Notes: generated from the letters alone by a model not told the origin. A stretch of 10,000 nucleotides of DNA from Flavobacterium sp. (GCF_020217025.1 NZ_JAIWOF010000123.1:1-10000), one strand, 5' to 3'; positions 1 to 6,935 are shown, numbered from the stretch's first letter. Made by a program: numbers and translations.

Positions 1-1
1 G

Positions 2-1726
2 TTGTTTGTAGCTTTGACTGTTACACCTTATTTGGGTTATCATTTATTACATGAAAAAGACGAGCAAGAGCAAAAAGAAGAACAAGGTTTAGAAACTTCT
101 AGAATTTATAAAATTTACAAAAAAATTGAGCAACCGCTTTTAGACAACTCTAAGAAACGTAATCTAATGTTTTTGATTACAGGTGTTTTGTTAATCGGTT
201 CAGTTTTGATGTTTTTTACAAAATCGGTAGCGGTGAAAATGTTGCCTTTTGATAACAAAAACGAATTCCAAGTGGTAATCGATATGCCAGAAGGAACTAC
301 ATTAGAAAGAACCGCAGCGGTTACTAAAGAGATTGCACAATATCTTTCAACAGTTCCTGAAGTGGTGGATTATCAAAATTATATAGGTGCATCTGCTCCA
401 ATAACCTTTAACGGTTTGGTACGTCATTACGATATGCGCGGTGGAAGCAATATGGCGGATATTCAAGTGAATTTATTACACAAAGAAGATAGAGATTTAC
501 AAAGTCACGATATAGCAAAAGTAGTGCGTCCAGAAGTACAAAAAATTGCTAAAAAATATGGTGCTAATGTAAAAATTGTTGAAGTTCCGCCAGGACCACC
601 CGTTTTATCTACTTTAGTGGCTGAGGTTTACGGACCTGATTATGAAGAGCAAATTAAAGTGGCGAATCAAGTGAAAACCATTTTAGAAACTACTTCTGAT
701 GTAGTAGATACGGATTGGATGGTAGAAGCTCCTCAAGTAGAATACAAATTGGAAGTGGATAGAGAAAAAGCCATGTTAAATGGAATTGCTCCACAGCAAG
801 TAGTCGGTAATTTGACTTATTTGTTAAGAGAAATGCCAGTTTCTAACTTGTATGATGAACGTTCGAATAACCCTGTAGGAATCACACTATCCTTAGCAGA
901 CAAAGACAAAACTTCGATGCAAGACATTCAAAATTTGAAAATCAAAGGAAGTCGTGGTAATGTTGTTCCTGTGAGTGATTTGGTAAAAGTTACTACGGAT
1001 ACTTTACAAAATACCATTTATAGAAAAGATCAAAAACGAGTAGTATATGTTTTAGCCGATATGGCAGGAGCCTTAGAAAGTCCGGTTTATGCGATTTTGG
1101 GAATGAATGAGAAGTTAGAAAAAATGCAATTACCAAAAGGTTACAAAGTAAACGAATTGTATATCGGTTCACCATCAGACGAAAGTGATTTCACTGTAAA
1201 ATGGGATGGCGAATGGCAAATTACTTTAGAAGTGTTTCGTGATTTAGGAGCAGCGTTCTTAGTTGTAATTATCGTGATTTACATGCTGATTGTAGGTTGG
1301 TTTCAAAATTTCAAAACACCTTTAGTCATGATGGTTGCGATTCCGCTTTCTTTGGTCGGAATTGTGTTAGGTCACTGGTTGTTAGGGGCTTTCTTTACTG
1401 CAACTTCATTTATTGGAATGATTGCTTTAGCGGGAGTCATGGTGCGAAATTCAGTCTTGCTGATTGACTTTATCGAAATTCGTTTGAACGATGGAATTCC
1501 AATGAAACAAGCTATCATTGAAGCTGGAGCCGTTAGAACCACTCCAATTTTATTAACGACTGGAGCAGTGGTAATCGGAGCCTCAATTATCTTGTTTGAT
1601 CCAATTTTTCAAGGATTAGCTATTTCGTTAGTCGCAGGAGCGATTGTTTCAACATTGTTGACATTAATCGTGGTGCCTTTGATTTACTACATTGTAGAAC
1701 GAAAAAAATGGGAGAAAAATAATTAA
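2..1726 (+). CDS. RND-family efflux permease, C-terminal half (5' end outside window)
   Basis: This is the second half of an inner-membrane RND permease, which uses the proton gradient to export substrates through a periplasmic adaptor and an outer-membrane channel. The frame is open from the window edge, so the true start lies upstream; the TTG at base 2 is an internal Leu codon. Visible parts by local residue: the end of TM6 (1-15), a charged cytoplasmic linker (18-50), TM7 (about 55-72), a large periplasmic porter/docking domain (about 75-405), then TM8-TM12 (about 414-563). The segment VPPGPPVLSTLVAEVYG (195-211) and the TM10 motif GVMVRNSVLLIDF (478-490) are typical of RND permeases. The TM10 motif resembles AcrB-like pumps more than CusA. 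The 574 residues are about half the usual 1,000-1,100. The proton-relay residues of TM4 are outside the window, so substrate class cannot be read. The next two genes probably belong to the same unit. Confidence 0.93.
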   Translation: MFVALTVTPYLGYHLLHEKDEQEQKEEQGLETSRIYKIYKKIEQPLLDNSKKRNLMFLITGVLLIGSVLMFFTKSVAVKMLPFDNKNEFQVVIDMPEGTTLERTAAVTKEIAQYLSTVPEVVDYQNYIGASAPITFNGLVRHYDMRGGSNMADIQVNLLHKEDRDLQSHDIAKVVRPEVQKIAKKYGANVKIVEVPPGPPVLSTLVAEVYGPDYEEQIKVANQVKTILETTSDVVDTDWMVEAPQVEYKLEVDREKAMLNGIAPQQVVGNLTYLLREMPVSNLYDERSNNPVGITLSLADKDKTSMQDIQNLKIKGSRGNVVPVSDLVKVTTDTLQNTIYRKDQKRVVYVLADMAGALESPVYAILGMNEKLEKMQLPKGYKVNELYIGSPSDESDFTVKWDGEWQITLEVFRDLGAAFLVVIIVIYMLIVGWFQNFKTPLVMMVAIPLSLVGIVLGHWLLGAFFTATSFIGMIALAGVMVRNSVLLIDFIEIRLNDGIPMKQAIIEAGAVRTTPILLTTGAVVIGASIILFDPIFQGLAISLVAGAIVSTLLTLIVVPLIYYIVERKKWEKNN

Positions 1727-1731
1727 ATAAC

Positions 1732-1762
1732 AACCTGACAGGTTTCAAAAACCTGTCAGGTT
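1732..1762. repeat. Perfect 14-bp inverted repeat (intergenic hairpin)
   Basis: The arms are AACCTGACAGGTTT (1732-1745) and AAACCTGTCAGGTT (1749-1762), separated by the 3-nt loop CAA. The pairing is perfect. The downstream sequence is A-rich (TAAATAAAAAAAAC) and has no U-tract, so this is not a standard intrinsic terminator for the pump gene. It could be a dispersed intergenic palindrome (REP-like) or an mRNA-processing or stabilising hairpin inside the operon. From memory, similar AACCTGACAGGTTT palindromes recur in Flavobacterium intergenic regions; this was not checked here. Confidence 0.85.
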
Positions 1763-1776
1763 TAAATAAAAAAAAC

Positions 1777-2082
1777 ATGAAATTAGTAGTAATCACCGCC
1801 ATAGCAGATTTTGAAAAAGATATCAAAAAAATGCTAAAAGAAGCAAAAGTAAAATCCTATTCGTACCGCGATGTAAAAGGTTTTAGAGATGCTTCAGAAG
1901 AAAGTGTAGAAGATAATTGGTTTGGTTCGGAAATGAATGAAACTGATTCGGTAGTGTTTTATGCTTTCATTTTACAACAAAATTTAGATGCTCTATTTGA
2001 TGAGGTCACAGAATTTAATAAAAAACTTGAATCAGTTTCAAAAGTACATTTAGCCGTTTTATCGGTAGAAAAATATAATTAA
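1777..2082 (+). CDS. Small predicted PII-like protein next to an RND pump
   Basis: A 101-residue soluble protein with no signal peptide or membrane segment. Its predicted order is strand (2-9), helix (11-23), strand (26-36), acidic loop (37-57), strand (58-66), helix (68-85), strand (88-98), which matches the ferredoxin-like fold of the PII/GlnB superfamily. The stretch KVKSYSYRDVKGF (24-36) resembles the second strand of GlnB before its T-loop. The canonical GlnB T-loop sequence and the C-terminal RxR nucleotide contacts are absent; the loop is instead rich in Asp and Glu. PII-like proteins encoded beside heavy-metal RND pumps are a described subgroup (PII-NG, as I recall). The start ATG follows an A-rich leader without Shine-Dalgarno sequence. 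The gene lies 50 bp after the permease and 12 bp before the DUF2892 gene. By inference it is a cytoplasmic ligand sensor that regulates the pump. The fold call rests on pattern only. Confidence 0.75.
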   Translation: MKLVVITAIADFEKDIKKMLKEAKVKSYSYRDVKGFRDASEESVEDNWFGSEMNETDSVVFYAFILQQNLDALFDEVTEFNKKLESVSKVHLAVLSVEKYN

Positions 2083-2094
2083 AAATCAAAAATT

Positions 2095-2283
2095 ATGATC
2101 AACAGAATTGTTAGAGCAGTAGCTGGAACCTTTATTATTTTAAGTGTTCTTTTAGGAATGTATGTAAACCAAAATTGGTATTGGTTTACCCTTTTTGTAG
2201 GAGCCAATTTGCTTCAATCTTCTTTCACTAAATGGTGTTTAATGGAAGATATTTTAAGAAAAGTATTTAAGATTCAAGATTAA
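2095..2283 (+). CDS. DUF2892 (YgaP-like) two-helix inner membrane protein
   Basis: A 62-residue membrane protein with two hydrophobic helices, about residues 7-25 and 28-45. The pattern INRIVRAVAG near the N-terminus and LFVGANLLQSSFTKWCLM (33-50) matches the DUF2892 family, which is the membrane part of the rhodanese YgaP. This copy is stand-alone, without a rhodanese domain. The family usually carries an F-C-P-M motif after the second helix; here it reads W-C-L-M, keeping the Cys (48) and Met (50) but losing the Pro. It follows the PII-like gene by 12 bp and is very likely co-transcribed. The function of stand-alone DUF2892 proteins is not established; its place behind an RND pump suggests an accessory envelope role. 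Confidence 0.88.
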   Translation: MINRIVRAVAGTFIILSVLLGMYVNQNWYWFTLFVGANLLQSSFTKWCLMEDILRKVFKIQD

Positions 2284-2331
2284 ATTATACTATTTTTCAT
2301 AATTTAGCGTTAACAAACAAAACAAAAAATT

Positions 2332-2778
2332 ATGAAAAAACTAAAATTAATTTCAATTTTATCATTTCTTTTCTTGCTGAACGTAGCTTCCATGTGTAGC
2401 GACGATGATGATACTTCAAGTCAAGTGTCAAATCCGACAGAAATTACTTCGACTGTAACAGATGGGCAGTGGATAGTAACTTTATATAAAGAGAATGATG
2501 TGGTAAAAACCAATAATTACTCAGGTTATAATTTTACGTTTGGAACTGATAGTGCTTTATCTGCTACTAATGGAACTACAACACAATCGGGTGATTGGAG
2601 TACTTACGCCGATAGTGGTTACACTAAGTTAGATATGATGTTTACTGCACTTGACGGTCCCTTTGAAGAAATTAGCGAAGATTGGAATGTGATTTCTAGA
2701 ACCGCTACTAAAATCGAATTAAAGCACGTAAGTGGTGGTGATGGTAGTATTGATTATCTTACTTTAGAAAAAGATTAA
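2332..2778 (+). CDS. Small predicted surface lipoprotein, lipocalin-like, function unknown
   Basis: A 148-residue exported protein. Residues 1-21 form a lipoprotein signal peptide (KK near the N-terminus, hydrophobic core ISILSFLFLLNVAS), with the probable lipidated Cys at 22. The -1 residue is Met, which is unusual; Gly, Ala or Ser is the norm. The Cys is followed directly by SDDDD. In Bacteroidota, acidic residues just after the lipidated Cys act as an export signal to the cell surface. The mature part (about 40-148) is rich in Gly, Thr, Ser and aromatic residues in alternating patterns (YSGYNFTFG, SGDWSTY, IDYLTLEKD), suggesting a small beta-barrel or beta-sandwich. Similar small proteins are common in flavobacteria, where they are usually called hypothetical or lipocalin-like. 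The 48-bp gap from the preceding gene and the terminator behind it suggest its own transcript. No ligand or enzymatic role can be read. Confidence 0.8.
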   Translation: MKKLKLISILSFLFLLNVASMCSDDDDTSSQVSNPTEITSTVTDGQWIVTLYKENDVVKTNNYSGYNFTFGTDSALSATNGTTTQSGDWSTYADSGYTKLDMMFTALDGPFEEISEDWNVISRTATKIELKHVSGGDGSIDYLTLEKD

Positions 2779-2795
2779 AATCAATAAATTATAAT

Positions 2796-2826
2796 AAAAA
2801 ACCAGCTTTTTATAGCTGGTTTTTTT
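2796..2826 (+). terminator. Intrinsic terminator after the lipoprotein gene
   Basis: The arms AAAAAACCAGCT (2796-2807) and AGCTGGTTTTTT (2814-2825) form a 12-bp stem around a 6-nt loop, ending in a run of seven T. It begins 17 bp after the stop codon of the lipoprotein gene. The matching A-run upstream means it could also work in the reverse direction. It separates this gene from the ffh promoter. Confidence 0.93.
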
Positions 2827-2851
2827 ATTTAAAACAAACCTATTTTCTCAC

Positions 2852-2882
2852 TTTGCAACTTTATAACTTTATCTTATCTTTG
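2852..2882 (+). promoter_or_regulatory. Bacteroidota-type promoter for ffh
   Basis: TTTG (2852-2855) and TATCTTTG (2875-2882) are separated by exactly 19 nt. This matches the Bacteroidota consensus: a -33 TTTG/TTG box, about 19 nt, and a -7 TAnnTTTG box. Transcription would start a few bases downstream, giving a leader of roughly 20 nt before the ATG at 2908. The leader is A-rich with no Shine-Dalgarno sequence. Confidence 0.8.
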
Positions 2883-2907
2883 CACTTCATTAAACAAAAA
2901 CAGAATC

Positions 2908-4245
2908 ATGTTTGATAATTTAAGCGATAAGTTAGATAAAGCGTTTCATATATTAAAAGGACACGGTAAAATTACCGATGTTAACGTTGCCGATACTCTT
3001 AAAGAAGTTCGTAGAGCTTTATTAGATGCCGACGTAAATTTTAAAATTGCAAAAGATTTTACTACAAGAGTAAAAGAAAAAGCAATTGGTGAAAACGTAT
3101 TAACTACGTTACAACCTGGTCAGTTAATGATTAAAATCGTTAAAGATGAGTTGACTGAATTAATGGGTGGTGATGCTGCTGGAGTAAATCTTTCTGGAAA
3201 TCCTTCTGTAATCTTAATGTCGGGTTTACAAGGTTCTGGTAAAACTACTTTTTCTGGAAAATTAGCGAACTTTCTAAAAACTAAAAAGAATAAAAAACCT
3301 TTATTGGTTGCTTGTGATATCTATCGTCCTGCAGCAATTAATCAGTTGCACGTAGTAGGTGGACAAATTGGTGTTGAAGTATATTCAGAACCAGAAAATA
3401 AAAATCCTGTTGAAATTGCTCAAAATGCTATCAAACATGCAAAAGCGAATGGTTTCAACGTAGTCATCATCGATACCGCTGGTCGTTTGGCTGTGGATGA
3501 GGAAATGATGAACGAAATCGCTAATGTTCACAAAGCAATTCAACCACAAGAAACGTTATTTGTTGTGGATGCGATGACTGGACAAGATGCGGTAAACACA
3601 GCAAAAGCTTTCAACGATAGATTGAATTTTGACGGAGTTATCTTAACGAAGTTAGATGGTGATACGCGTGGTGGAGCAGCAATTTCGATTAAATCGGTAG
3701 TGAATAAACCAATTAAATTCATCGGTACTGGTGAAAAAATGGAAGCTATCGATGTGTTTTATCCAAATCGTATGGCGGATAGAATCTTAGGAATGGGAGA
3801 CGTAGTTTCCTTAGTGGAAAGAGCACAAGAGCAATACGACGAAGAAGAAGCAAGAAAATTACAAAAGAAAATCGCTAAAAACGAATTTGGTTTTGACGAT
3901 TTCTTAGCGCAAATTCAGCAAATCAAGAAAATGGGGAACATGAAAGACCTTGTTGGAATGATTCCAGGTGCTGGAAAAGCGTTAAAAGATGTTGAAATTG
4001 AAGACGATGCGTTCAAACATATTGAAGCTATCATCCAATCGATGACACCAGCTGAAAGAAGTAAACCATCATTAATTGATGTAAAACGTAAAACCAGAAT
4101 TGCCAAAGGTTCGGGAACAAAAATTGAGCAAGTCAACCAATTGATGAAACAATTCGACCAAATGAGCAAAATGATGAAAATGATGCAAGGTGGCGCGGGT
4201 AAAAACCTGATGAAAGCCATGGGCGGAATGAAAGGCATGAGATAA
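2908..4245 (+). CDS. ffh: Signal recognition particle protein Ffh
   Basis: Ffh binds 4.5S/SRP RNA and signal sequences of nascent chains, and delivers ribosomes to the receptor FtsY at the inner membrane in a GTP-dependent cycle. The N domain carries ALLDADVN (37-44). The G domain carries the P-loop GLQGSGKT (106-113), DIYRPAA (137-143), DTAGR (189-193), TKLDG (247-251) and GTGE (273-276). The M domain runs from about 325 to the end, with the RNA-binding segment GSGTKIEQV and a methionine-rich tail (MSKMMKMM, then MKAMGGMKGMR) for signal-sequence and RNA contact. The 445-residue length is normal and complete. It has its own promoter 26 bp upstream and a hairpin terminator just after the stop. 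folD follows on the same strand 63 bp later. This is a housekeeping and normally essential gene with no sign of damage. Confidence 0.99.
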   Translation: MFDNLSDKLDKAFHILKGHGKITDVNVADTLKEVRRALLDADVNFKIAKDFTTRVKEKAIGENVLTTLQPGQLMIKIVKDELTELMGGDAAGVNLSGNPSVILMSGLQGSGKTTFSGKLANFLKTKKNKKPLLVACDIYRPAAINQLHVVGGQIGVEVYSEPENKNPVEIAQNAIKHAKANGFNVVIIDTAGRLAVDEEMMNEIANVHKAIQPQETLFVVDAMTGQDAVNTAKAFNDRLNFDGVILTKLDGDTRGGAAISIKSVVNKPIKFIGTGEKMEAIDVFYPNRMADRILGMGDVVSLVERAQEQYDEEEARKLQKKIAKNEFGFDDFLAQIQQIKKMGNMKDLVGMIPGAGKALKDVEIEDDAFKHIEAIIQSMTPAERSKPSLIDVKRKTRIAKGSGTKIEQVNQLMKQFDQMSKMMKMMQGGAGKNLMKAMGGMKGMR

Positions 4246-4252
4246 TAAGTAG

Positions 4253-4277
4253 AGACGCGATTCATCGCGTCTTTTTT
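4253..4277 (+). terminator. Hairpin terminator between ffh and folD
   Basis: The arms AGACGCGA (4253-4260) and TCGCGTCT (4265-4272) enclose the loop TTCA, and T continues to 4277, giving an intrinsic terminator 7 bp after the ffh stop codon. From memory, the AGAGACGCGATTCATCGCGTCT-type palindrome also occurs as a dispersed repeat in flavobacterial and other genomes, so this may be a repeat that serves as a terminator. No promoter matching TAnnTTTG is visible in the 31 bp between it and folD, so folD may depend on read-through or on a non-consensus promoter. Confidence 0.8.
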
Positions 4278-4308
4278 ATAGCATAAAAACAACAAACAAC
4301 ACAACAAA

Positions 4309-5190
4309 ATGCAATTATTAGACGGAAAAAAAGTATCGGAAGATATTAAAAATGAGATTGCGGCTGAGGTAGCGCAAATGAAAGCCAAAGGTGAAAAAGT
4401 TCCTCATTTAGCAGCCATTATCGTTGGGAATGACGGAGCAAGTTTAACCTATGTAGGAAGCAAAGTAAAATCGTGCGAGCGAGTAGGATTTGAATCGACT
4501 TTGATTAAAATGCCAAGTACCACTTCGGAAACAGAGCTTTTGAAAAAAATCAAAGAATTGAATGAGAATGATGATATTGATGGATTCATTGTTCAGTTGC
4601 CTTTGCCAAAACAAATCGATACCCAAAAAATTATTGAAGCGATTGATCCAAGTAAAGATGTAGATGGTTTTCATCCTGAAAACTTTGGAAAAATGGCGTT
4701 AGATATGTCTACTTTTATTCCAGCTACACCTTTTGGAATTTTAGAATTATTAGAACGTTATAATGTGCCAACCGATGGTAAACACACTGTAGTTATCGGA
4801 AGAAGCCACATCGTAGGAAGACCAATGGGAATTTTAATGGGAAGAAAAGGATTTCCTGGGAATTCAACTGTAACTGTTACGCACAGTCATTCTAAAAATA
4901 TCAATCAAATTACGTCTCAAGCCGATATTATTATTTCTGCATTAGGAGTTCCAAACTTTTTGAAAGCAGAAATGGTTAAAGATGATGTAGTAGTAATCGA
5001 CGTAGGAATCACTAGAGTAGAAGACGAAACTACTGAAAAAGGATATAGAATTGTAGGAGACGTAGACTACGAAAACGTTTCTAAAAAAGCTTCATTCATT
5101 ACGCCAGTTCCAGGGGGAGTTGGACCTATGACAATTGCAATGTTGTTGAAAAATACTTTGTTAGCAAGAGAGCAGAAGAGAAATAGATAA
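4309..5190 (+). CDS. folD: FolD, bifunctional methylenetetrahydrofolate dehydrogenase/methenyltetrahydrofolate cyclohydrolase
   Basis: This cytosolic enzyme oxidises 5,10-methylene-THF to 5,10-methenyl-THF with NAD(P)+ and hydrolyses that to 10-formyl-THF. The product feeds purine synthesis and formylation of initiator Met-tRNA. Catalytic landmarks are present: Tyr48 and Lys52 in YVGSK (matching Tyr50 and Lys54 of the E. coli enzyme), Gln96 in QLPLP (96-100), and Asp119 in DVDGFHPEN (equivalent to E. coli Asp121). The nucleotide-binding segment GRSHIVGRP spans 164-172, and the family signature [11 protein letters not shown] spans 265-275. The 293-residue length is typical and complete. The ATG follows an A/C-rich leader without Shine-Dalgarno sequence. 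The gene lies behind ffh and ends 52 bp before the convergent prfC. Confidence 0.98.
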   Translation: MQLLDGKKVSEDIKNEIAAEVAQMKAKGEKVPHLAAIIVGNDGASLTYVGSKVKSCERVGFESTLIKMPSTTSETELLKKIKELNENDDIDGFIVQLPLPKQIDTQKIIEAIDPSKDVDGFHPENFGKMALDMSTFIPATPFGILELLERYNVPTDGKHTVVIGRSHIVGRPMGILMGRKGFPGNSTVTVTHSHSKNINQITSQADIIISALGVPNFLKAEMVKDDVVVIDVGITRVEDETTEKGYRIVGDVDYENVSKKASFITPVPGGVGPMTIAMLLKNTLLAREQKRNR

Positions 5191-5211
5191 TAACAAAACC
5201 AAATAAAATTA

Positions 5212-5239
5212 AAAAGCCATTTCAAACGAAATGGCTTTT
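5212..5239. terminator. Bidirectional terminator between folD and prfC
   Basis: The arms AAAAGCCATTTC (5212-5223) and GAAATGGCTTTT (5228-5239) form a 12-bp stem around the loop AAAC. The A-run on one side and T-run on the other give a U-tract in either direction. It sits between the convergent genes folD (stop at 5190) and prfC (stop at 5243), so it probably ends both transcripts. Confidence 0.92.
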
Positions 5240-5242
5240 CTT

Positions 5243-6838
5243 TTATCTTTTCTGATAATCCGAAGTAAAGAATAATTCTACTGTTGGATATTTTTGTTGT
5301 GTCATTTGGATAGAAAAGTCGCTATCGGCTAAGAACACCAATTGTCCGTATTTATCATGACCTAAGAATTTTTGTTTCACACGTTTAAATTCGGCAAACT
5401 CGGTATTTTTAGGATCTTGTGGTTTTACCCAACATGCTTTAAACGCAGGGAAAGTTTCATACGTACATTTCGCACCATATTCATGCTCTAAGCGGTATTG
5501 AATAACTTCATATTGAAGCGCTCCTACGGTTCCAATTACTTTTCTTCCGTTCATTTCTAAGGTAAACAACTGCGCCACACCTTCGTCCATTAACTGGTCA
5601 ACTCCTTTTTCTAGTTGTTTTGCTTTTAATGGGTCAGCGTTATTAATGTATCTAAAATGCTCTGGAGAGAAACTCGGAATTCCTTTGAAATTCATGATTT
5701 CGCCTTCGGTTAATGTATCTCCAATTTTGAAGTTTCCTGTATCGTGTAAACCTACGATATCTCCTGGATATGAAATATCAACAATTTCTTTTTTCTCAGC
5801 AAAAAACGCATTCGGACTCGAGAATTTTAAATTCTTTCCTAAACGAACATGTAAATACGGTTTGTTTTTTTCAAACGTTCCCGATACAATTTTGATAAAA
5901 GCCAAACGGTCTCTGTGTTTTGGATCCATGTTAGCATGAATTTTAAATACAAATCCGCTTAATTTTTCTTCTTCTGGTCTTACTAATCTGGTGTCTGATT
6001 CTTTTGGTCTAGGAGTTGGAGCAATTTCAACGAAACAGTCTAACAATTCGCGAACACCAAAATTATTCAAAGCCGAACCAAAGAACACCGGTTGTAAATC
6101 GCCTTCCAAATATTCTTCACGGCTAAATGGAGGATACACTTCATCGATTAATTCCAATTCTTCTCTTAATCGGTTTGCTGGTTTTTCACCAATAATTCCT
6201 TCTAATTCTGGACTGTTGATGTCGTTAAAAGCAATCGTTTCTTCAATATTTTTACGACTATCCCCTTCAAAAAGGTTGATATTCTTTTCCCAAATATTAT
6301 AAATTCCTTGAAAATCGTATCCCATTCCAATTGGAAAACTCAATGGTGTAACGCGAAGTTTTAGTTTTTTCTCTACTTCATCCATCAAATCGAAGGCATC
6401 TTTTCCTTCACGGTCTAATTTGTTAATGAAAACAATCATCGGAATGTTTCGCATTCTACAAACTTCTACCAATTTTTCAGTTTGTTCCTCAACCCCTTTT
6501 GCAACGTCAATTACAACAATTACACTATCAACAGCGGTTAACGTTCTAAACGTATCTTCTGCAAAGTCTTTGTGACCTGGTGTATCTAAGATGTTGATTT
6601 TTTTATCTTTATAATTGAAAGCCAAGACCGAAGTCGCAACCGAAATTCCTCTTTGTCTCTCAATCTCCATGAAATCGGAAGTAGCACCTTTTTTAATTTT
6701 ATTACTTTTTACGGCTCCAGCTTCCTGAATTGCGCCTCCAAACAACAATAATTTCTCGGTTAAAGTCGTTTTTCCGGCATCGGGATGCGAGATAATTCCA
6801 AAAGTTCGTCTTCTTGCTATTTCTTCTATAAAACTCAT
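5243..6838 (-). CDS. prfC: Peptide chain release factor 3 (RF3)
   Basis: RF3 is a translational GTPase that removes RF1 or RF2 from the ribosome after peptide release. The G-domain motifs are intact: P-loop SHPDAGKT (17-24), switch I RGISVATS (63-70), DTPGH (85-89) and NKLD (139-142). The insertion GAVKSNKIKKGATSDFMEIE (41-60) before switch I is typical of RF3 and helps separate it from EF-G. Domain II-like sequence follows from about 290, and the RF3 C-terminal domain runs to 531. The length matches the family (about 525-530), so the gene is complete. It is transcribed divergently from the chaperone operon, from a promoter about 17 bp upstream, and converges on folD over a shared terminator. 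SHPDAGKT replaces the common GHPDAGKT only at its first residue, which precedes the core P-loop. Confidence 0.98.
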   Translation of the reverse strand: MSFIEEIARRRTFGIISHPDAGKTTLTEKLLLFGGAIQEAGAVKSNKIKKGATSDFMEIERQRGISVATSVLAFNYKDKKINILDTPGHKDFAEDTFRTLTAVDSVIVVIDVAKGVEEQTEKLVEVCRMRNIPMIVFINKLDREGKDAFDLMDEVEKKLKLRVTPLSFPIGMGYDFQGIYNIWEKNINLFEGDSRKNIEETIAFNDINSPELEGIIGEKPANRLREELELIDEVYPPFSREEYLEGDLQPVFFGSALNNFGVRELLDCFVEIAPTPRPKESDTRLVRPEEEKLSGFVFKIHANMDPKHRDRLAFIKIVSGTFEKNKPYLHVRLGKNLKFSSPNAFFAEKKEIVDISYPGDIVGLHDTGNFKIGDTLTEGEIMNFKGIPSFSPEHFRYINNADPLKAKQLEKGVDQLMDEGVAQLFTLEMNGRKVIGTVGALQYEVIQYRLEHEYGAKCTYETFPAFKACWVKPQDPKNTEFAEFKRVKQKFLGHDKYGQLVFLADSDFSIQMTQQKYPTVELFFTSDYQKR

Positions 6839-6854
6839 TATTCAAAATTTTGTG

Positions 6855-6862
6855 CAAAAGTA
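6855..6862 (-). promoter_or_regulatory. -7 box of the prfC promoter
   Basis: On the minus strand the sequence reads TACTTTTG, a full match to the Bacteroidota -7 consensus TAnnTTTG. It ends 16 bp before the prfC start codon, so the leader would be about 10 nt. No good TTG/TTTG box lies at the usual 19-nt spacing; that position overlaps the palindrome CAGAAATTTCTG at 6874-6885. Confidence 0.6.
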
Positions 6863-6873
6863 ACTTTTTTTTG

Positions 6874-6885
6874 CAGAAATTTCTG
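6874..6885. promoter_or_regulatory. 12-bp perfect palindrome in the divergent promoter region
   Basis: CAGAAATTTCTG is its own reverse complement. It lies in the 127-bp gap between prfC and the chaperone operon, where the prfC -33 box would be expected and 21 bp before the -33 box of the operon. It could be an operator for a dimeric regulator of one or both genes. In AT-rich DNA a palindrome of this size can also arise by chance. Confidence 0.3.
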
Positions 6886-6905
6886 TTAATAGTCGCTTAT
6901 AAATG

Positions 6906-6935
6906 TTGTGGAATAGTCTCGAATTGTTATTTTTG
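6906..6935 (+). promoter_or_regulatory. Bacteroidota-type promoter for the chaperone operon
   Basis: TTG (6906-6908) and TATTTTTG (6928-6935) are separated by 19 nt, fitting the TTG/TAnnTTTG consensus. Transcription would start near 6940, giving a leader of about 25 nt before the ATG at 6966. It is divergent from the prfC promoter and probably drives all three downstream genes, which have no room for further promoters of their own. Confidence 0.75.

Noticed and set aside
2..4. TTG at base 2 as a start codon of a short 574-residue transporter
   Set aside because: The translation begins inside TM6 of a normal RND permease. The frame continues to the window edge, so the gene is cut by the window and not truly short.
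1732..1762. The hairpin as an intrinsic terminator of the RND gene
   Set aside because: No T-run follows the stem on either strand at the correct place; the downstream sequence is A-rich on the + strand.
1620..1826. 68-codon minus-strand frame across the end of the pump gene and the hairpin
   Set aside because: It overlaps two + strand genes and a palindrome, and its product has no recognisable features.
2300..2307. TAATTTAG as a -7 promoter box for the lipoprotein gene
   Set aside because: It differs from TAnnTTTG at one key base and has no TTG box at the right spacing, so it is too weak to annotate, although the lipoprotein gene probably has its own promoter nearby.
3915..4388. 157-codon open frame on the minus strand across the end of ffh and the start of folD
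   Set aside because: It lies antisense to two intact conserved genes, covers the terminator between them, and its hydrophobic Ile/Phe/Ser-rich translation matches no family I know. It is a shadow of the coding strand.
5646..6302. Two open frames of 97 and 103 codons on the + strand inside prfC
   Set aside because: Both are antisense to the conserved RF3 domains, lack a promoter and have low-complexity translations.
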